This document shows positions 43,766 to 51,883 of a stretch of 64,000 nucleotides of DNA, piece by piece. Both the position numbers and the translations under genes were made by a program. The notes below the pieces were generated by a model. The model did not search any database. It was not told where the DNA came from and saw nothing but the letters and a program-made list of their open reading frames with translations. This stretch comes from an uncultured Marvinbryantia sp. GTDB taxonomy: Bacteria > Bacillota > Clostridia > Lachnospirales > Lachnospiraceae. The stretch spans positions 1-64,000 of the forward strand of contig NZ_CAJKOX010000002.1 of NCBI RefSeq assembly GCF_905201705.1, in the 5' to 3' direction. How positions within the stretch are numbered: position 1 is the stretch's first letter; each line of letters starts with the position of its first letter.

Positions 43766-43777
43766 AAGGATGAAACC

Positions 43778-45262
43778 ATGTCTATGACGAGATTGTTATT
43801 TCTGTTTTTTACCTACGCGTTTTTGGGGTGGGTATTGGAGACGGTACTGGTAACGCTGAAGCAGAAAAAGGTGGTCAACCGCGGTTTCCTGAATGGACCG
43901 CTCTGTATGATTTACGGCATTACGGCTATCATTCTGACGGTGGGTCTTACATCGCTGAAGGATAATATTTTCTTTTTGTTTGTGGGAAGCTGCATTTACG
44001 CGACGGTGACAGAACTGCTTGCAGGTAAGTTCCTGGAGAAATATTATCATGGACGCTGGTGGGATTACAGCAAAAAGAAATTTAATTTTGACGGATACGT
44101 CTGCCTGGATCACTCATTGTTCTGGGGCGTTCTTGGCGTGATTGTCGTAAAATGGCTGAATCCGGTCCTGAACCGGTTTTATAATGCAAATGTGCCGATT
44201 CTGATGCACACATTAATGTGGATACTTCTTGCAATTCTGGTTCTTGATATTCTCGGAACAACGTCCGTGCTTCTGAAGGCGAACGATCAGGAGCGCTACA
44301 ACGAATCAAACAAGCGCATCGCGAAATTTACAGCCGGGCTGCGCGCGAAAATCTCCAGCGTGGTCGAGCGGCGTATCCTGCGCGCTTATCCGCTGTCGCC
44401 GGAGCTGCAGGAGAAAAAAGGAAAAAGCAGGGTATTTGCGGAAGGATGCGGGTTTTATAAGCTATTCTGGCTGTTTATGGTCGGAGGATTGATCGGCGAC
44501 CTGGTGGAAACGGTTTTTTGCAGGATTACGATCGGCAGGTGGATGAGCCGCAGCAGTGTGGTGTGGGGACCGTTCAGTATTGTATGGGGATTGGGGTTTG
44601 CACTTTTCACGGCCATCCTGTATCAGCACCGCAAGAAATCAGACAGTTTTCTGTTCATTGCAGGAACTGTTCTGGGAGGTGCGTTTGAATATCTCTGCAG
44701 CGTTTTCACGGAAATGGTCTTCGGGACGATTTTCTGGGACTACAGCCATGTGCCGTTTAATCTGGCAGGCCGCATAAATCTTTTATATTGTTTTTTCTGG
44801 GGAATCGCTGCCGTTATCTGGTTTAAGTATGTCTATGAAAAGATTTCCGGTCTGATCGAAAAAATGCCGATCCGGGTGGGGAAGGTTCTCACCTGGATTA
44901 TGGTCGTATTTATGTTATGCAACATTTTTGTATCGTCGCTGGCTCTTGGACGCTATCAGGAGCGGCGCGCGGGCGTTCCGGCGGAGGCTCCGTGGCAGCA
45001 GATTATGGATGAAAAGTATGACGATGAGGTGATGCGCCGCATTTATCCGAAGGCAAAGGATCTGGACCTGCGCGGAAAACCGGCGGAGTCGGGAATCGAG
45101 GAAACCGAAGGAACAAACGAAACAGAGCAGACGCAGGAGGAAAGCAAAGGAGCAAACGAAACAGAGCAGGCGCTGGAGGAAAGCGAAGGAGCAAACGAAA
45201 CAGAGCAGGCGTTGGAGGAAAGCAAAGGCGCAAACGAAACGAAAAAAGCAGCGCAGGGATGA
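43778..45262 (+). CDS. CmpB-type putative ABC permease (duplicated domain) with C-terminal repeats
   Basis: Membrane protein of the ABC_trans_CmpB family, whose function is not established. Seen: two copies of the family domain, the first opening FFTYAFLGWVLETV with NRGFLNGPLCMIYG and WDYSKKKFNFDG, the second FMVGGLIGDLVETVFC with RSSVVWGPFSIVWG and WDYSHVPFNLAG; about ten helices, with a charged linker between halves. The cytoplasmic-like tail ends with three 13-residue units (GANETEQALEESK type). 494 aa. Ribosome site AAAGGATG lies before ATG 43778. It stands alone behind an operator-bearing promoter. No ATPase lies nearby. Confidence 0.8.
   Translation: MSMTRLLFLFFTYAFLGWVLETVLVTLKQKKVVNRGFLNGPLCMIYGITAIILTVGLTSLKDNIFFLFVGSCIYATVTELLAGKFLEKYYHGRWWDYSKKKFNFDGYVCLDHSLFWGVLGVIVVKWLNPVLNRFYNANVPILMHTLMWILLAILVLDILGTTSVLLKANDQERYNESNKRIAKFTAGLRAKISSVVERRILRAYPLSPELQEKKGKSRVFAEGCGFYKLFWLFMVGGLIGDLVETVFCRITIGRWMSRSSVVWGPFSIVWGLGFALFTAILYQHRKKSDSFLFIAGTVLGGAFEYLCSVFTEMVFGTIFWDYSHVPFNLAGRINLLYCFFWGIAAVIWFKYVYEKISGLIEKMPIRVGKVLTWIMVVFMLCNIFVSSLALGRYQERRAGVPAEAPWQQIMDEKYDDEVMRRIYPKAKDLDLRGKPAESGIEETEGTNETEQTQEESKGANETEQALEESEGANETEQALEESKGANETKKAAQG
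45110..45262 (+). repeat. 39-bp minisatellite, three in-frame copies plus a partial
   Basis: Units of 39 bp start at 45110, 45149 and 45188, with a partial fourth at 45227, each coding a 13-residue Glu-rich unit. They form the C-terminus of the CmpB-like protein. Confidence 0.88.
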
Positions 45263-45340
45263 AAAAATGTTTGAGGTTACTGCGAACGGAATGAACAGCA
45301 ACTGTTTGAGCACGGGCGGCAGAGGAGCAGTCGGATATAC

Positions 45341-45369
45341 TTGAAAAAAACGGGTGAAAATTGTATACT
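45341..45369 (+). promoter_or_regulatory. promoter of the rubrerythrin gene
   Basis: TTGAAA (45341-45346), 17-bp spacer, TATACT (45364-45369). Start codon at 45415. Confidence 0.7.
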
Positions 45370-45414
45370 GATTATAGCTTTAAAAGTAAATATATTAGCA
45401 GGAGGGAAATGAAC

Positions 45415-45960
45415 ATGAAAGAAAACAAATCTTATGCGGGTACACAGACAGAAAAGAATCTGCAGGCAGCATTTTCCGGAGAATCCGAAGCAAGAAACAA
45501 ATATACATATTTTGCTTCGGTTGCGAAGAAAGAGGGCTATGAGCAGATTGCGGCACTGTTTCTGAAAACCGCGGAAAACGAAAAGGAACACGCAAAAATG
45601 TGGTTTAAGGAGCTGCAGGGCATTGGCAATACCGCTGAAAATCTGCTCAGCGCTGCCGAGGGCGAAAACTATGAGTGGACAGATATGTACAAGGGCTTTG
45701 CGGAGACGGCGGAACAGGAGGGATTTCCGGAGCTTGCGGCAAAATTCCGCCTTGTTGCGGCGATCGAGCAGCATCATGAGGAGCGTTACCGCGCCCTGCT
45801 TCACAACATAGAGATGGCGGAGGTATTTGCAAAGAGTGAGGTAAAAGTGTGGGAATGCCGCAATTGCGGACATATTGTTGTTGGAACCGCCGCACCGGAG
45901 GTCTGTCCGACCTGCGCACACCCGCAGTCTTATTTTGAAGTAAAAGCAGAAAATTATTAA
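45415..45960 (+). CDS. rbr: rubrerythrin
   Basis: Non-haem di-iron peroxidase that protects anaerobes from hydrogen peroxide. Seen: ferritin-like domain with the iron ligands in FSGESEARNKY, ENEKEHAK and AIEQHHEER, then a C-terminal rubredoxin-like domain with Cys pairs CRNC and CPTC. Product 181 aa. ATG 45415 is preferred over ATG 45409 because AGGAGGG (45400-45406) is 8 nt upstream of it and too close to the other. Confidence 0.93.
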   Translation: MKENKSYAGTQTEKNLQAAFSGESEARNKYTYFASVAKKEGYEQIAALFLKTAENEKEHAKMWFKELQGIGNTAENLLSAAEGENYEWTDMYKGFAETAEQEGFPELAAKFRLVAAIEQHHEERYRALLHNIEMAEVFAKSEVKVWECRNCGHIVVGTAAPEVCPTCAHPQSYFEVKAENY

Positions 45961-45975
45961 GAGACGTATTGAGTG

Positions 45976-46707
45976 ATGACAGAAGAAAATCAGTTTTCCA
46001 GAACAGAATTGCTGATAGGAAAAGAAAATCTGCAGCGTCTTGCCCGCGCCAGAGTTGCAATATTTGGCGTGGGCGGCGTGGGCGGCTATGTGGTGGAGGC
46101 GCTTGCGCGCAGCGGCGTCGGCACGCTGGATCTGATCGACTCGGACAAGGTGGTTCTGAGCAATCTGAACCGTCAGATCATTGCAACATATGATACCATC
46201 GGACAGTACAAGGTAGATGCGGCGAAGGCGCGCGTGTTGTCCATCAATCCGCAGGCGGTGGTAAATGTATATCGCATTTTTTATCTTCCGGAGACGGCAT
46301 TGCAGTTTGACTTTGCCTCATATGATTATGTGGTGGATGCGATCGACACGGTCACGGGCAAGCTGATGCTGGCAGAGCAGGCGCAGAAAAGCGGCACCCC
46401 GATCATCAGTTCCATGGGCGCGGGCAACAAAATGGATGCGTCCGCGTTTGAGGTCGCAGATATTTATGAGACATCCGTCTGTCCGCTTGCAAAAGTGATG
46501 CGCAGAGAATTAAAAAAACGCGGGATCAATAAGTTGAAAGTCGTATATTCCAAAGAGACACCGATGACGCCTCATATAGCAGAACAGATATGCGGACAGG
46601 ACGTGGCAGGCGGCAGACGCCGCCAGACACCGGGAAGTATGGCGTTTGTACCTTCTGTGGCGGGACTGATCATTGCCGGGGAGGTCGTGCGGGATCTAAT
46701 CCGATAA
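45976..46707 (+). CDS. tcdA: tRNA threonylcarbamoyladenosine dehydratase
   Basis: E1-like ThiF/MoeB/HesA-family enzyme that cyclises t6A to ct6A at position 37 of ANN-decoding tRNAs, using ATP. Seen: Rossmann opening IFGVGGVGGYVVEALARSG, DSDKVVLSNLNRQ (ATP site), DAIDTVTGKL, and C-terminal SMAFVPSVAGLIIAGEVVRD; 243 aa, the TcdA size, with no ubiquitin-like partner nearby. ATG 45976 is favoured over GTG 45973. The ribosome site is poor, so coupling to the rubrerythrin gene 15 bp upstream is possible. Confidence 0.88.
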   Translation: MTEENQFSRTELLIGKENLQRLARARVAIFGVGGVGGYVVEALARSGVGTLDLIDSDKVVLSNLNRQIIATYDTIGQYKVDAAKARVLSINPQAVVNVYRIFYLPETALQFDFASYDYVVDAIDTVTGKLMLAEQAQKSGTPIISSMGAGNKMDASAFEVADIYETSVCPLAKVMRRELKKRGINKLKVVYSKETPMTPHIAEQICGQDVAGGRRRQTPGSMAFVPSVAGLIIAGEVVRDLIR

Positions 46708-46745
46708 AATCCGGCGCATGGCTGAACAGTTGTGAAAATTTTTAC

Positions 46746-46775
46746 TTGACGTGCTCCATACGTATGTGGTAAGAT
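46746..46775 (+). promoter_or_regulatory. promoter of the rpmG-secE-nusG-rplKA cluster
   Basis: TTGACG (46746-46751), 18-bp spacer, TAAGAT (46770-46775) with TGG upstream (extended -10). Leader of about 90 nt to rpmG. Confidence 0.65.
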
Positions 46776-46871
46776 AAACAGGCGTATGGAAGCAGGTCTT
46801 TTTTTTTATGCCTAAAAAAACAGCAGCGAAAAGGCTGCAGCACAAAAAAGTTTGAGAGCGAGGTGGAAGTT

Positions 46872-47021
46872 GTGCGCACAAGGATCACATTGGCATGTAC
46901 GGAATGTAAGCAGCGAAATTACAACACGACAAAAGACAAAAAGAATCATCCTGACAGAATGGAAACCAGTAAATACTGCAGATTCTGCAAGAAACACACG
47001 GTGCATAAAGAAACAAAATAG
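46872..47021 (+). CDS. rpmG: 50S ribosomal protein L33
   Basis: Small zinc-ribbon ribosomal protein, 49 aa: VRTRITLACTECKQRNY then SKYCRFCKKHTVHKETK. Four cysteines (9, 12, 36, 39) in two CxxC pairs mark the zinc-binding (C+) form. The start is GTG 46872 with AGGTGGAA just upstream. Position before secE and nusG is the standard bacterial order. It is short and lies in a frame easily missed by automatic calling. Confidence 0.93.
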   Translation: MRTRITLACTECKQRNYNTTKDKKNHPDRMETSKYCRFCKKHTVHKETK

Positions 47022-47051
47022 CACGCCGCATGGCTGAGAGAGGAGAACAGC

Positions 47052-47258
47052 ATGGGAGAAGTTGCCAAGAAAGACAAAAGCCCAATGAAAAGCTGGTGGG
47101 ACGGTCTGAAATCCGAATTTCACAAGATCGTCTGGCCGGATAAGAAAGATCTCACAAAGCAGACAGGCGTTGTAATCGTAGTTTCTGTGATACTCGGAGC
47201 GATTATTGCGGTGCTCGATGTTATTATGCAGTACGGTATTGATTTCTTGATTAAGTAA
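47052..47258 (+). CDS. secE: preprotein translocase subunit SecE
   Basis: Essential membrane subunit of the SecYEG channel. Seen: 68 aa, amphipathic segment KSWWDGLKSEFHKIVWPDKK followed by one transmembrane helix (about 40-62), typical of short Firmicute SecE. Lies 30 bp after rpmG and 15 bp before nusG. Confidence 0.93.
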   Translation: MGEVAKKDKSPMKSWWDGLKSEFHKIVWPDKKDLTKQTGVVIVVSVILGAIIAVLDVIMQYGIDFLIK

Positions 47259-47273
47259 GGACAAGGTGAGCAT

Positions 47274-47789
47274 ATGTCAGAAGCAAAGTGGTATGTAGTT
47301 CATACCTACTCTGGTTATGAGAACAAGGTAAAGGCGAACATCGAAAAAACCATTGAGAACAGACATCTGGAGGATCAGATCCTGGAGGTACGCGTACCTC
47401 TGGAGGATGTTGTGGAAGTGAAAAACGGTGTTTCGAAAACAGTTCAGAAGAAGATGTTTCCGGGCTACGTGCTTCTCAACATGGTCATGAACGACGATAC
47501 CTGGTATGTTGTCAGAAACACCAGGGGCGTCACCGGGTTTGTCGGTCCGGGATCGAAGCCTGTACCGCTTACTGAAGCAGAGATGAGACCTTTGGGAATT
47601 CAGGAGCAAAGCGTTGTGGTCGATTTCGAGGTTGGCGATACGGTCAACGTCATCGGCGGTATCTGGAAGGATACGGTCGGCGTTGTGCAGTCGATCAACG
47701 AGAGCAAGCAGATCGTTACCATCAATGTTGAGCTTTTCGGCCGCGAAACGCCGGTGGAAATAAGTTTCGCAGAGATTCAGAAAATGTAA
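47274..47789 (+). CDS. nusG: transcription termination/antitermination factor NusG
   Basis: Binds RNA polymerase and links transcription to translation or Rho. Seen: NGN domain WYVVHTYSGYENKVK with KKMFPGYVLLNMVM, and a C-terminal KOW domain (FEVGDTVNVIGGIWKDTVG); 171 aa. Lies between secE and rplK as in most bacteria. Confidence 0.95.
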   Translation: MSEAKWYVVHTYSGYENKVKANIEKTIENRHLEDQILEVRVPLEDVVEVKNGVSKTVQKKMFPGYVLLNMVMNDDTWYVVRNTRGVTGFVGPGSKPVPLTEAEMRPLGIQEQSVVVDFEVGDTVNVIGGIWKDTVGVVQSINESKQIVTINVELFGRETPVEISFAEIQKM

Positions 47790-47819
47790 AGTCGCCGTCA
47801 ATTCGCAGGCGGTCAGACA

Positions 47820-47848
47820 GTGGGAGGGAAATCCCCCGACAATACCAC
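47820..47848 (+). promoter_or_regulatory. L1-binding-site mimic in the rplK leader
   Basis: GTGGGAGGGAAAT then CCC and AATACCAC. The GUGGGAGG and AAUACCAC strands match those forming the protein L1 site in 23S rRNA (helices 76-77). GTGG pairs with CCAC and GGG with CCC, leaving the internal loop bound by L1. The ribosome site AGGAGG follows at once, so L1 binding would repress translation. Confidence 0.75.
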
Positions 47849-47864
47849 AAGGAGGTGCCTTATT

Positions 47865-48290
47865 ATGGCAAAGAAAGTAACAGGTTACATCAAATTACAG
47901 ATTCCGGCTGGCAAAGCAACACCAGCACCGCCTGTTGGTCCGGCACTTGGACAGCACGGTGTCAATATCGTTCAGTTTACCAAGGAGTTCAATGCAAGAA
48001 CGGCTGACAAGGGTGATGTGATCATCCCGGTAGTTATCACCGTTTATGCAGATAGAAGCTTCAGCTTCATCACAAAGACTCCGCCTGCAGCAGTTCTGCT
48101 GAAGAAGGCCTGCAATATCAAGTCTGGTTCCGGTGTTCCGAACAAGACAAAGGTTGCGACCATCAGCAAAGACAAGATCCGCGAGATCGCTGAGACAAAG
48201 ATGCCGGATCTCAACGCTGGAAGCATTGAAGCGGCTATGAGTATGATCGCAGGTACCGCGAGAAGCATGGGTATCACGGTTGAAGAGTAG
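47865..48290 (+). CDS. rplK: 50S ribosomal protein L11
   Basis: Binds the GTPase centre of 23S rRNA. Seen: VTGYIKLQIPAGKATPAPPVGPALGQHG (in part: KATPAPPVGPALGQHG), the proline-rich signature, and KTPPAAVLLKKA; 141 aa. ATG 47865 is set by AGGAGG 8 nt upstream. Preceded by an L1-type regulatory site. Confidence 0.95.
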   Translation: MAKKVTGYIKLQIPAGKATPAPPVGPALGQHGVNIVQFTKEFNARTADKGDVIIPVVITVYADRSFSFITKTPPAAVLLKKACNIKSGSGVPNKTKVATISKDKIREIAETKMPDLNAGSIEAAMSMIAGTARSMGITVEE

Positions 48291-48340
48291 ACATCCCGCA
48301 CTTAGCGAAAACGAGTGTCGACTCTTGTAGATTGAACACA

Positions 48341-48368
48341 GTGGGAGGGAAATTCCCGCAAATACCAC
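48341..48368 (+). promoter_or_regulatory. second L1-binding-site mimic, in the rplK-rplA gap
   Basis: GTGGGAGGGAAATTCCC followed by AAATACCAC, nearly identical to the element before rplK and to the L1 site in 23S rRNA. It ends one base before the rplA ribosome site AGGAGG. Both cistrons can thus be repressed directly by L1. Confidence 0.75.
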
Positions 48369-48384
48369 CAGGAGGTTATGTAAT

Positions 48385-49077
48385 ATGAAAAGAGGAAAAA
48401 GATATATCGAAGCGGCAAAGAATTATGACCGCGCAACTCTTTATGACACCGCAGAAGCGATCAGCGTTGTAAAGAAAAATGCAGTAGCAAAATTTGATGA
48501 GACAATCGAAGCTCATATCAGAACCGGATGCGACGGACGTCATGCAGATCAGCAGATCCGCGGTGCTGTTGTACTTCCGCACGGAACAGGTAAAAAGGTC
48601 CGCGTGCTTGTGTTCGCGAAGAACGCAAAGGCTGACGAGGCTCTGGCAGCAGGCGCTGAGTACGTAGGAGCAGAGGAACTGATCCCGAAGATTCAGAACG
48701 AAGGCTGGCTGGATTTCGACGTTGTAGTAGCTACCCCGGATATGATGGGTGTAGTTGGACGTCTGGGCCGTGTACTTGGTCCGAAAGGACTTATGCCGAA
48801 CCCGAAGGCCGGAACAGTTACCATGGATGTAACAAAGGCTATCCAGGATATCAAAGCCGGTAAGATTGAGTACAGATTGGATAAGACAAATATCGTACAT
48901 GTGCCAATCGGAAAAGCTTCCTTTACGGAGGAGCAGTTGGCGGACAACTTCCAGACGCTTATAGATGCAATTCTGAAAGCAAGACCGGCAGCATTGAAGG
49001 GCCAGTATTTGAGAAGCGTTACGCTCACCTCAACTATGGGACCGGGTGTGAAACTGAATACTGCTAAATTTGTATAG
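48385..49077 (+). CDS. rplA: 50S ribosomal protein L1
   Basis: Forms the L1 stalk, guides exit of deacylated tRNA, and represses its own mRNA. Seen: MKRGKRYIEAAK, GRLGRVLGPKGLMPNPKAGT (family signature) and SSVTLTSTMGPGVKL-like ending RSVTLTSTMGPGVK; 230 aa. AGGAGG precedes ATG 48385. A strong terminator follows, so rplJ, rplL and rpoBC are not part of this operon here. Confidence 0.95.
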   Translation: MKRGKRYIEAAKNYDRATLYDTAEAISVVKKNAVAKFDETIEAHIRTGCDGRHADQQIRGAVVLPHGTGKKVRVLVFAKNAKADEALAAGAEYVGAEELIPKIQNEGWLDFDVVVATPDMMGVVGRLGRVLGPKGLMPNPKAGTVTMDVTKAIQDIKAGKIEYRLDKTNIVHVPIGKASFTEEQLADNFQTLIDAILKARPAALKGQYLRSVTLTSTMGPGVKLNTAKFV

Positions 49078-49090
49078 GTTTGTATCTTAT

Positions 49091-49129
49091 ATCGCCGCAC
49101 AGAGATTTCTGTGCGGCGATTATTGTCTT
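49091..49129 (+). terminator. terminator of the rpmG-rplA operon
   Basis: ATCGCCGCACAGA (49091-49103) and TCTGTGCGGCGAT (49108-49120) form a perfect 13-bp stem with loop GATT, followed by TATTGTCTT. Confidence 0.78.
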
Positions 49130-49162
49130 ATGGAGTAAATTTTTTCTGTACGGAGGGGTTTT

Positions 49163-50377
49163 ATGATAGAAAAACACACACTTGCAGGTATCCTGCTGAA
49201 GCTGGAACGTCTCCGGCAGGACAAGGGACAGAAGGAAGTTTGCAGCGGCATCTGCGTGCCCTCTTATTTAAGCAAGATCGAGCATGGGACAGTCTGCGCC
49301 GATGAAAAAATCCTGGCAGAGTTATTTGCGCGTCTGGGGATTTTTTATGAAAAAGACCAGGCGGTGCTGGAAAAGCTTGGGAAGCTTATTGAAAAATATT
49401 TTTACTGCCGGCAATACTATCTGGATACCAGAGACGTTTATGAAAAACTGCAGGAGCAGGAGCGCACACTGATGTATAGCCGCTATGCGGTGGACTGGCT
49501 GCTGATCTGCGCCTTCGAACAGGCGGCGCCCAGGGACATTATGGACCGCCTCGATGCGCTGAAGGAGCATATGGAGCCGCGTCAGCTCGCTTATTATAAG
49601 CTTCTCTGTGCGCAGGAGGAAAAAAATGCTGAGCGTGCAGTGCATCTCTCCAGGGAAGCGTGCGACGTTCTGAACAATTCTTATGCAATGCTTATGCTCT
49701 GCGTGGCGTATTTCCGGCAGGGCAATTATTCGGAAATTCACCGGATGGAGCAGCGTGTTGTGGCGGCAGCGGTGGAGGAGGGGAATACCTACCAGCTCGC
49801 GGACTTCTGTTTTATGAATGGGAACGCCTACGCTTGCCTTAACATGGAAGAAATGATGATGGTGTATTTTGAGCGCGGTATCCGGCTGCTGCAGAATACT
49901 GCGTGGAAAAGGGAGCTTGCAGGCGTTTACTATAATATCGGCGCCACTTACATCAGCTTACGGAAATATGATCCGGCGCTGGAGTATCTGGAGATGGCGG
50001 AACAGGAGGATACCGGACACCAGTTTCAGATACCGATATTTCACAAAAAAGCAATTGTGTTTCTGCGCACGGGACGAAAGGACGAGGGCAAAAAAATTCT
50101 TGCAGAGATGAAAAATCTGCTTTTAAAGAAAACTGCCACGTCGGCAGTGGACTGGCTGATTTACGAGGAAGCCGAAATGGAGGCAGAGGAGGGCTTTCTC
50201 AACAACCCGGAGTATCTGAAATTGCTGGAAAAGCTGATCCGTGCGATTAAGGAGGAGCTTCATTTTGGCTATCTGTACTTTTATCGCGAAGTGATCGTGG
50301 AGGCTTGCAAAAGACAGCGAAGATACAGGCAGGCGCTGGAGTTTGAGCAGGAGATTTCCTCTGGAATTGTAAAATAG
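49163..50377 (+). CDS. XRE-type HTH regulator with TPR repeats
   Basis: Cytoplasmic regulator resembling the Rgg/PlcR/RNPP layout: an N-terminal helix-turn-helix (residues about 6-60, with GICVPSYLSKIEHGTVCADEKILAELF) and a C-terminal superhelix of TPR-like repeats (about 120-400, for example GVYYNIGATYISLRKYDPALEYLEMAEQ). In that group the TPR part binds a short peptide, but no peptide precursor gene was recognised nearby. 404 aa. GGAGGGG lies before ATG 49163. Target genes are unknown; the MFS gene downstream has its own promoter. Confidence 0.78.
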   Translation: MIEKHTLAGILLKLERLRQDKGQKEVCSGICVPSYLSKIEHGTVCADEKILAELFARLGIFYEKDQAVLEKLGKLIEKYFYCRQYYLDTRDVYEKLQEQERTLMYSRYAVDWLLICAFEQAAPRDIMDRLDALKEHMEPRQLAYYKLLCAQEEKNAERAVHLSREACDVLNNSYAMLMLCVAYFRQGNYSEIHRMEQRVVAAAVEEGNTYQLADFCFMNGNAYACLNMEEMMMVYFERGIRLLQNTAWKRELAGVYYNIGATYISLRKYDPALEYLEMAEQEDTGHQFQIPIFHKKAIVFLRTGRKDEGKKILAEMKNLLLKKTATSAVDWLIYEEAEMEAEEGFLNNPEYLKLLEKLIRAIKEELHFGYLYFYREVIVEACKRQRRYRQALEFEQEISSGIVK

Positions 50378-50424
50378 CTGCTTAAAGTATCAAATCAGAA
50401 CATAAATTTCCCAAAATGATCGTG

Positions 50425-50453
50425 TTTACAGGCGTTTATTATTCCAATATAAT
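50425..50453 (+). promoter_or_regulatory. promoter of the MFS transporter gene
   Basis: TTTACA (50425-50430), 17-bp spacer, TATAAT (50448-50453), about 45 bp before the start codon. Confidence 0.72.
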
Positions 50454-50498
50454 TTTACCCATAAGAGGCGGATTTGTCCGCGGAAGGGTGAGAGGAAT

Positions 50499-51728
50499 AT
50501 GAAACAAAAAACAAAGCTCTGGACAAAAGATTTTTCATGCATTACGGCTGCCACGGTCTTGTCGGCGATCGGCGGGGAGGCGATGAATCTGCCTGTCAGC
50601 CTGCTGGTGTTTGACGAGACGCAATCGGCGTTTCTGTCGGCGGTGATCATGGTCTGCGGGATGCTGCCGGATGTGCTGCTGCCGGTTTTGGCAGCTCCGC
50701 TCATCGACAAGGGCGGGAAAAAGAAGTGGATTGTCGGGATGGACGCCCTGCTTGCGGTGCTGTACGTCGTGATGGGAGTCTGGATCAGCAAAAACAGCTT
50801 TTCCTTTGGCGTATATGTTGCGTTTACGCTACTTGCGGGAACGATATCTGTCTTTTACCGGCTGGCTTACCAGGCGTGGTACCCCGATCTGATCCCGGCC
50901 GGGGAGAAGCAGAAGGGCTATGCGGTGAGCGCGATGGTCTACCCGATCGTCCTGGTGGTGTCGGCGCCGTTTGCCACATTTCTGTATGAGACACTGAAAA
51001 TGGATGTGATATTTTATATTGTAGCCGGTATCACAGTTGCTTCTATTATGGTGGAAAGCCGTGTGACGGAAAAGCAAAGTGCGGCAGAGGAATCCTACAC
51101 GTTCCGCCAATACCGCCGCGACATTGCGGAGGGCTTCACATACATAAAAGAAGAAAAGGGCATCCGGAATATTTACACCTATATGGCAATCACGCAGGGG
51201 ACGTCGGAGGGGCTTGGCATTATCACACAGGTGTATTATCAGTCGCAGCCCTGGCTCACGGTAACGATGCTGGGATTCCTGAAAAGTGCGGAGATGATCG
51301 GCAGAGTGCTTGGCGGCTTTTTTCAGTACACGAAGGAGATTCCGGCGAAAAAGCGTTATGCTTTTACAAAGTTTGTCTATATTTTTTACAATATAATAGA
51401 TATGGTGCTGCTGTTTCTGCCGTATCCTGCGATGCTGGCGAGCCGTTTTTTGTGCGGCGGTCTGGGTATCAGCAGCGCGACCGTCCGCGAGACTGCGGTG
51501 ATGAGCTATCTGCCGGAGCATATGCGGGCGCGGGTGAATGCATTTTTCAATACGTTGTTTGCGATTGGTGGCGTGTTGTTTCAATTTCTGGCCGGTGCGC
51601 TCGGAGAAATTCTGCCGTACCGCGCAGTGGCGCTGCTGCTCGGCGGGGCATCGCTGGTGAGCGTGTTCTTTCTGATCGTATTGCCGGCGAAGGACAACCG
51701 GCCGGTATATGAGGCGGTAAGCCGGTAA
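50499..51728 (+). CDS. MFS transporter
   Basis: Major-facilitator membrane transporter with about 12 helices in two halves. Seen: ATVLSAIGGEAMNLPVSLLVFDET, loop LIDKGGKKKWIVGMD between helices 2 and 3 (MFS signature position), a central cytoplasmic loop (EEKGIRNIYTYMAI) and MRARVNAFFNTLFAIGG in the second half; 409 aa. The pattern is that of drug- or metabolite-exporting MFS proteins; substrate unknown. Ribosome site is GAGAGG. Confidence 0.82.
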   Translation: MKQKTKLWTKDFSCITAATVLSAIGGEAMNLPVSLLVFDETQSAFLSAVIMVCGMLPDVLLPVLAAPLIDKGGKKKWIVGMDALLAVLYVVMGVWISKNSFSFGVYVAFTLLAGTISVFYRLAYQAWYPDLIPAGEKQKGYAVSAMVYPIVLVVSAPFATFLYETLKMDVIFYIVAGITVASIMVESRVTEKQSAAEESYTFRQYRRDIAEGFTYIKEEKGIRNIYTYMAITQGTSEGLGIITQVYYQSQPWLTVTMLGFLKSAEMIGRVLGGFFQYTKEIPAKKRYAFTKFVYIFYNIIDMVLLFLPYPAMLASRFLCGGLGISSATVRETAVMSYLPEHMRARVNAFFNTLFAIGGVLFQFLAGALGEILPYRAVALLLGGASLVSVFFLIVLPAKDNRPVYEAVSR

Positions 51729-51733
51729 CGGGT

Positions 51734-51883
51734 TTGTGCCGGAAATATTCGGTAGATGAGACTGTGGCGTTCAAAGCGTGCAGTCTGCTCCGCTTTGACG
51801 GTCCGGGTGAAGCATGGCTGGATAAAGAGCAGACATTGGCGGCTCTCAGGATTCGGAAGCTGTTCAAGATACCGCCATTTCAA
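51734..51883 (+). pseudogene. possible remnant of a DUF3990 protein
   Basis: The frame reads FKACSLLRFDGPGEAWLD then KEQTLAALRIRKLFKI. From memory of the family, the first part resembles the DUF3990 segment ending in EEWLDF and the second its later KEEALKRLK segment, with the middle missing. No ribosome site. It reads as an internally deleted remnant. Low-to-moderate confidence since it rests on two short matches. Confidence 0.4.

Noticed and set aside
49163..50377. RNPP peptide-sensing pair
   Set aside because: The HTH-TPR layout fits, but no short secreted peptide gene with a ribosome site was found on either side.
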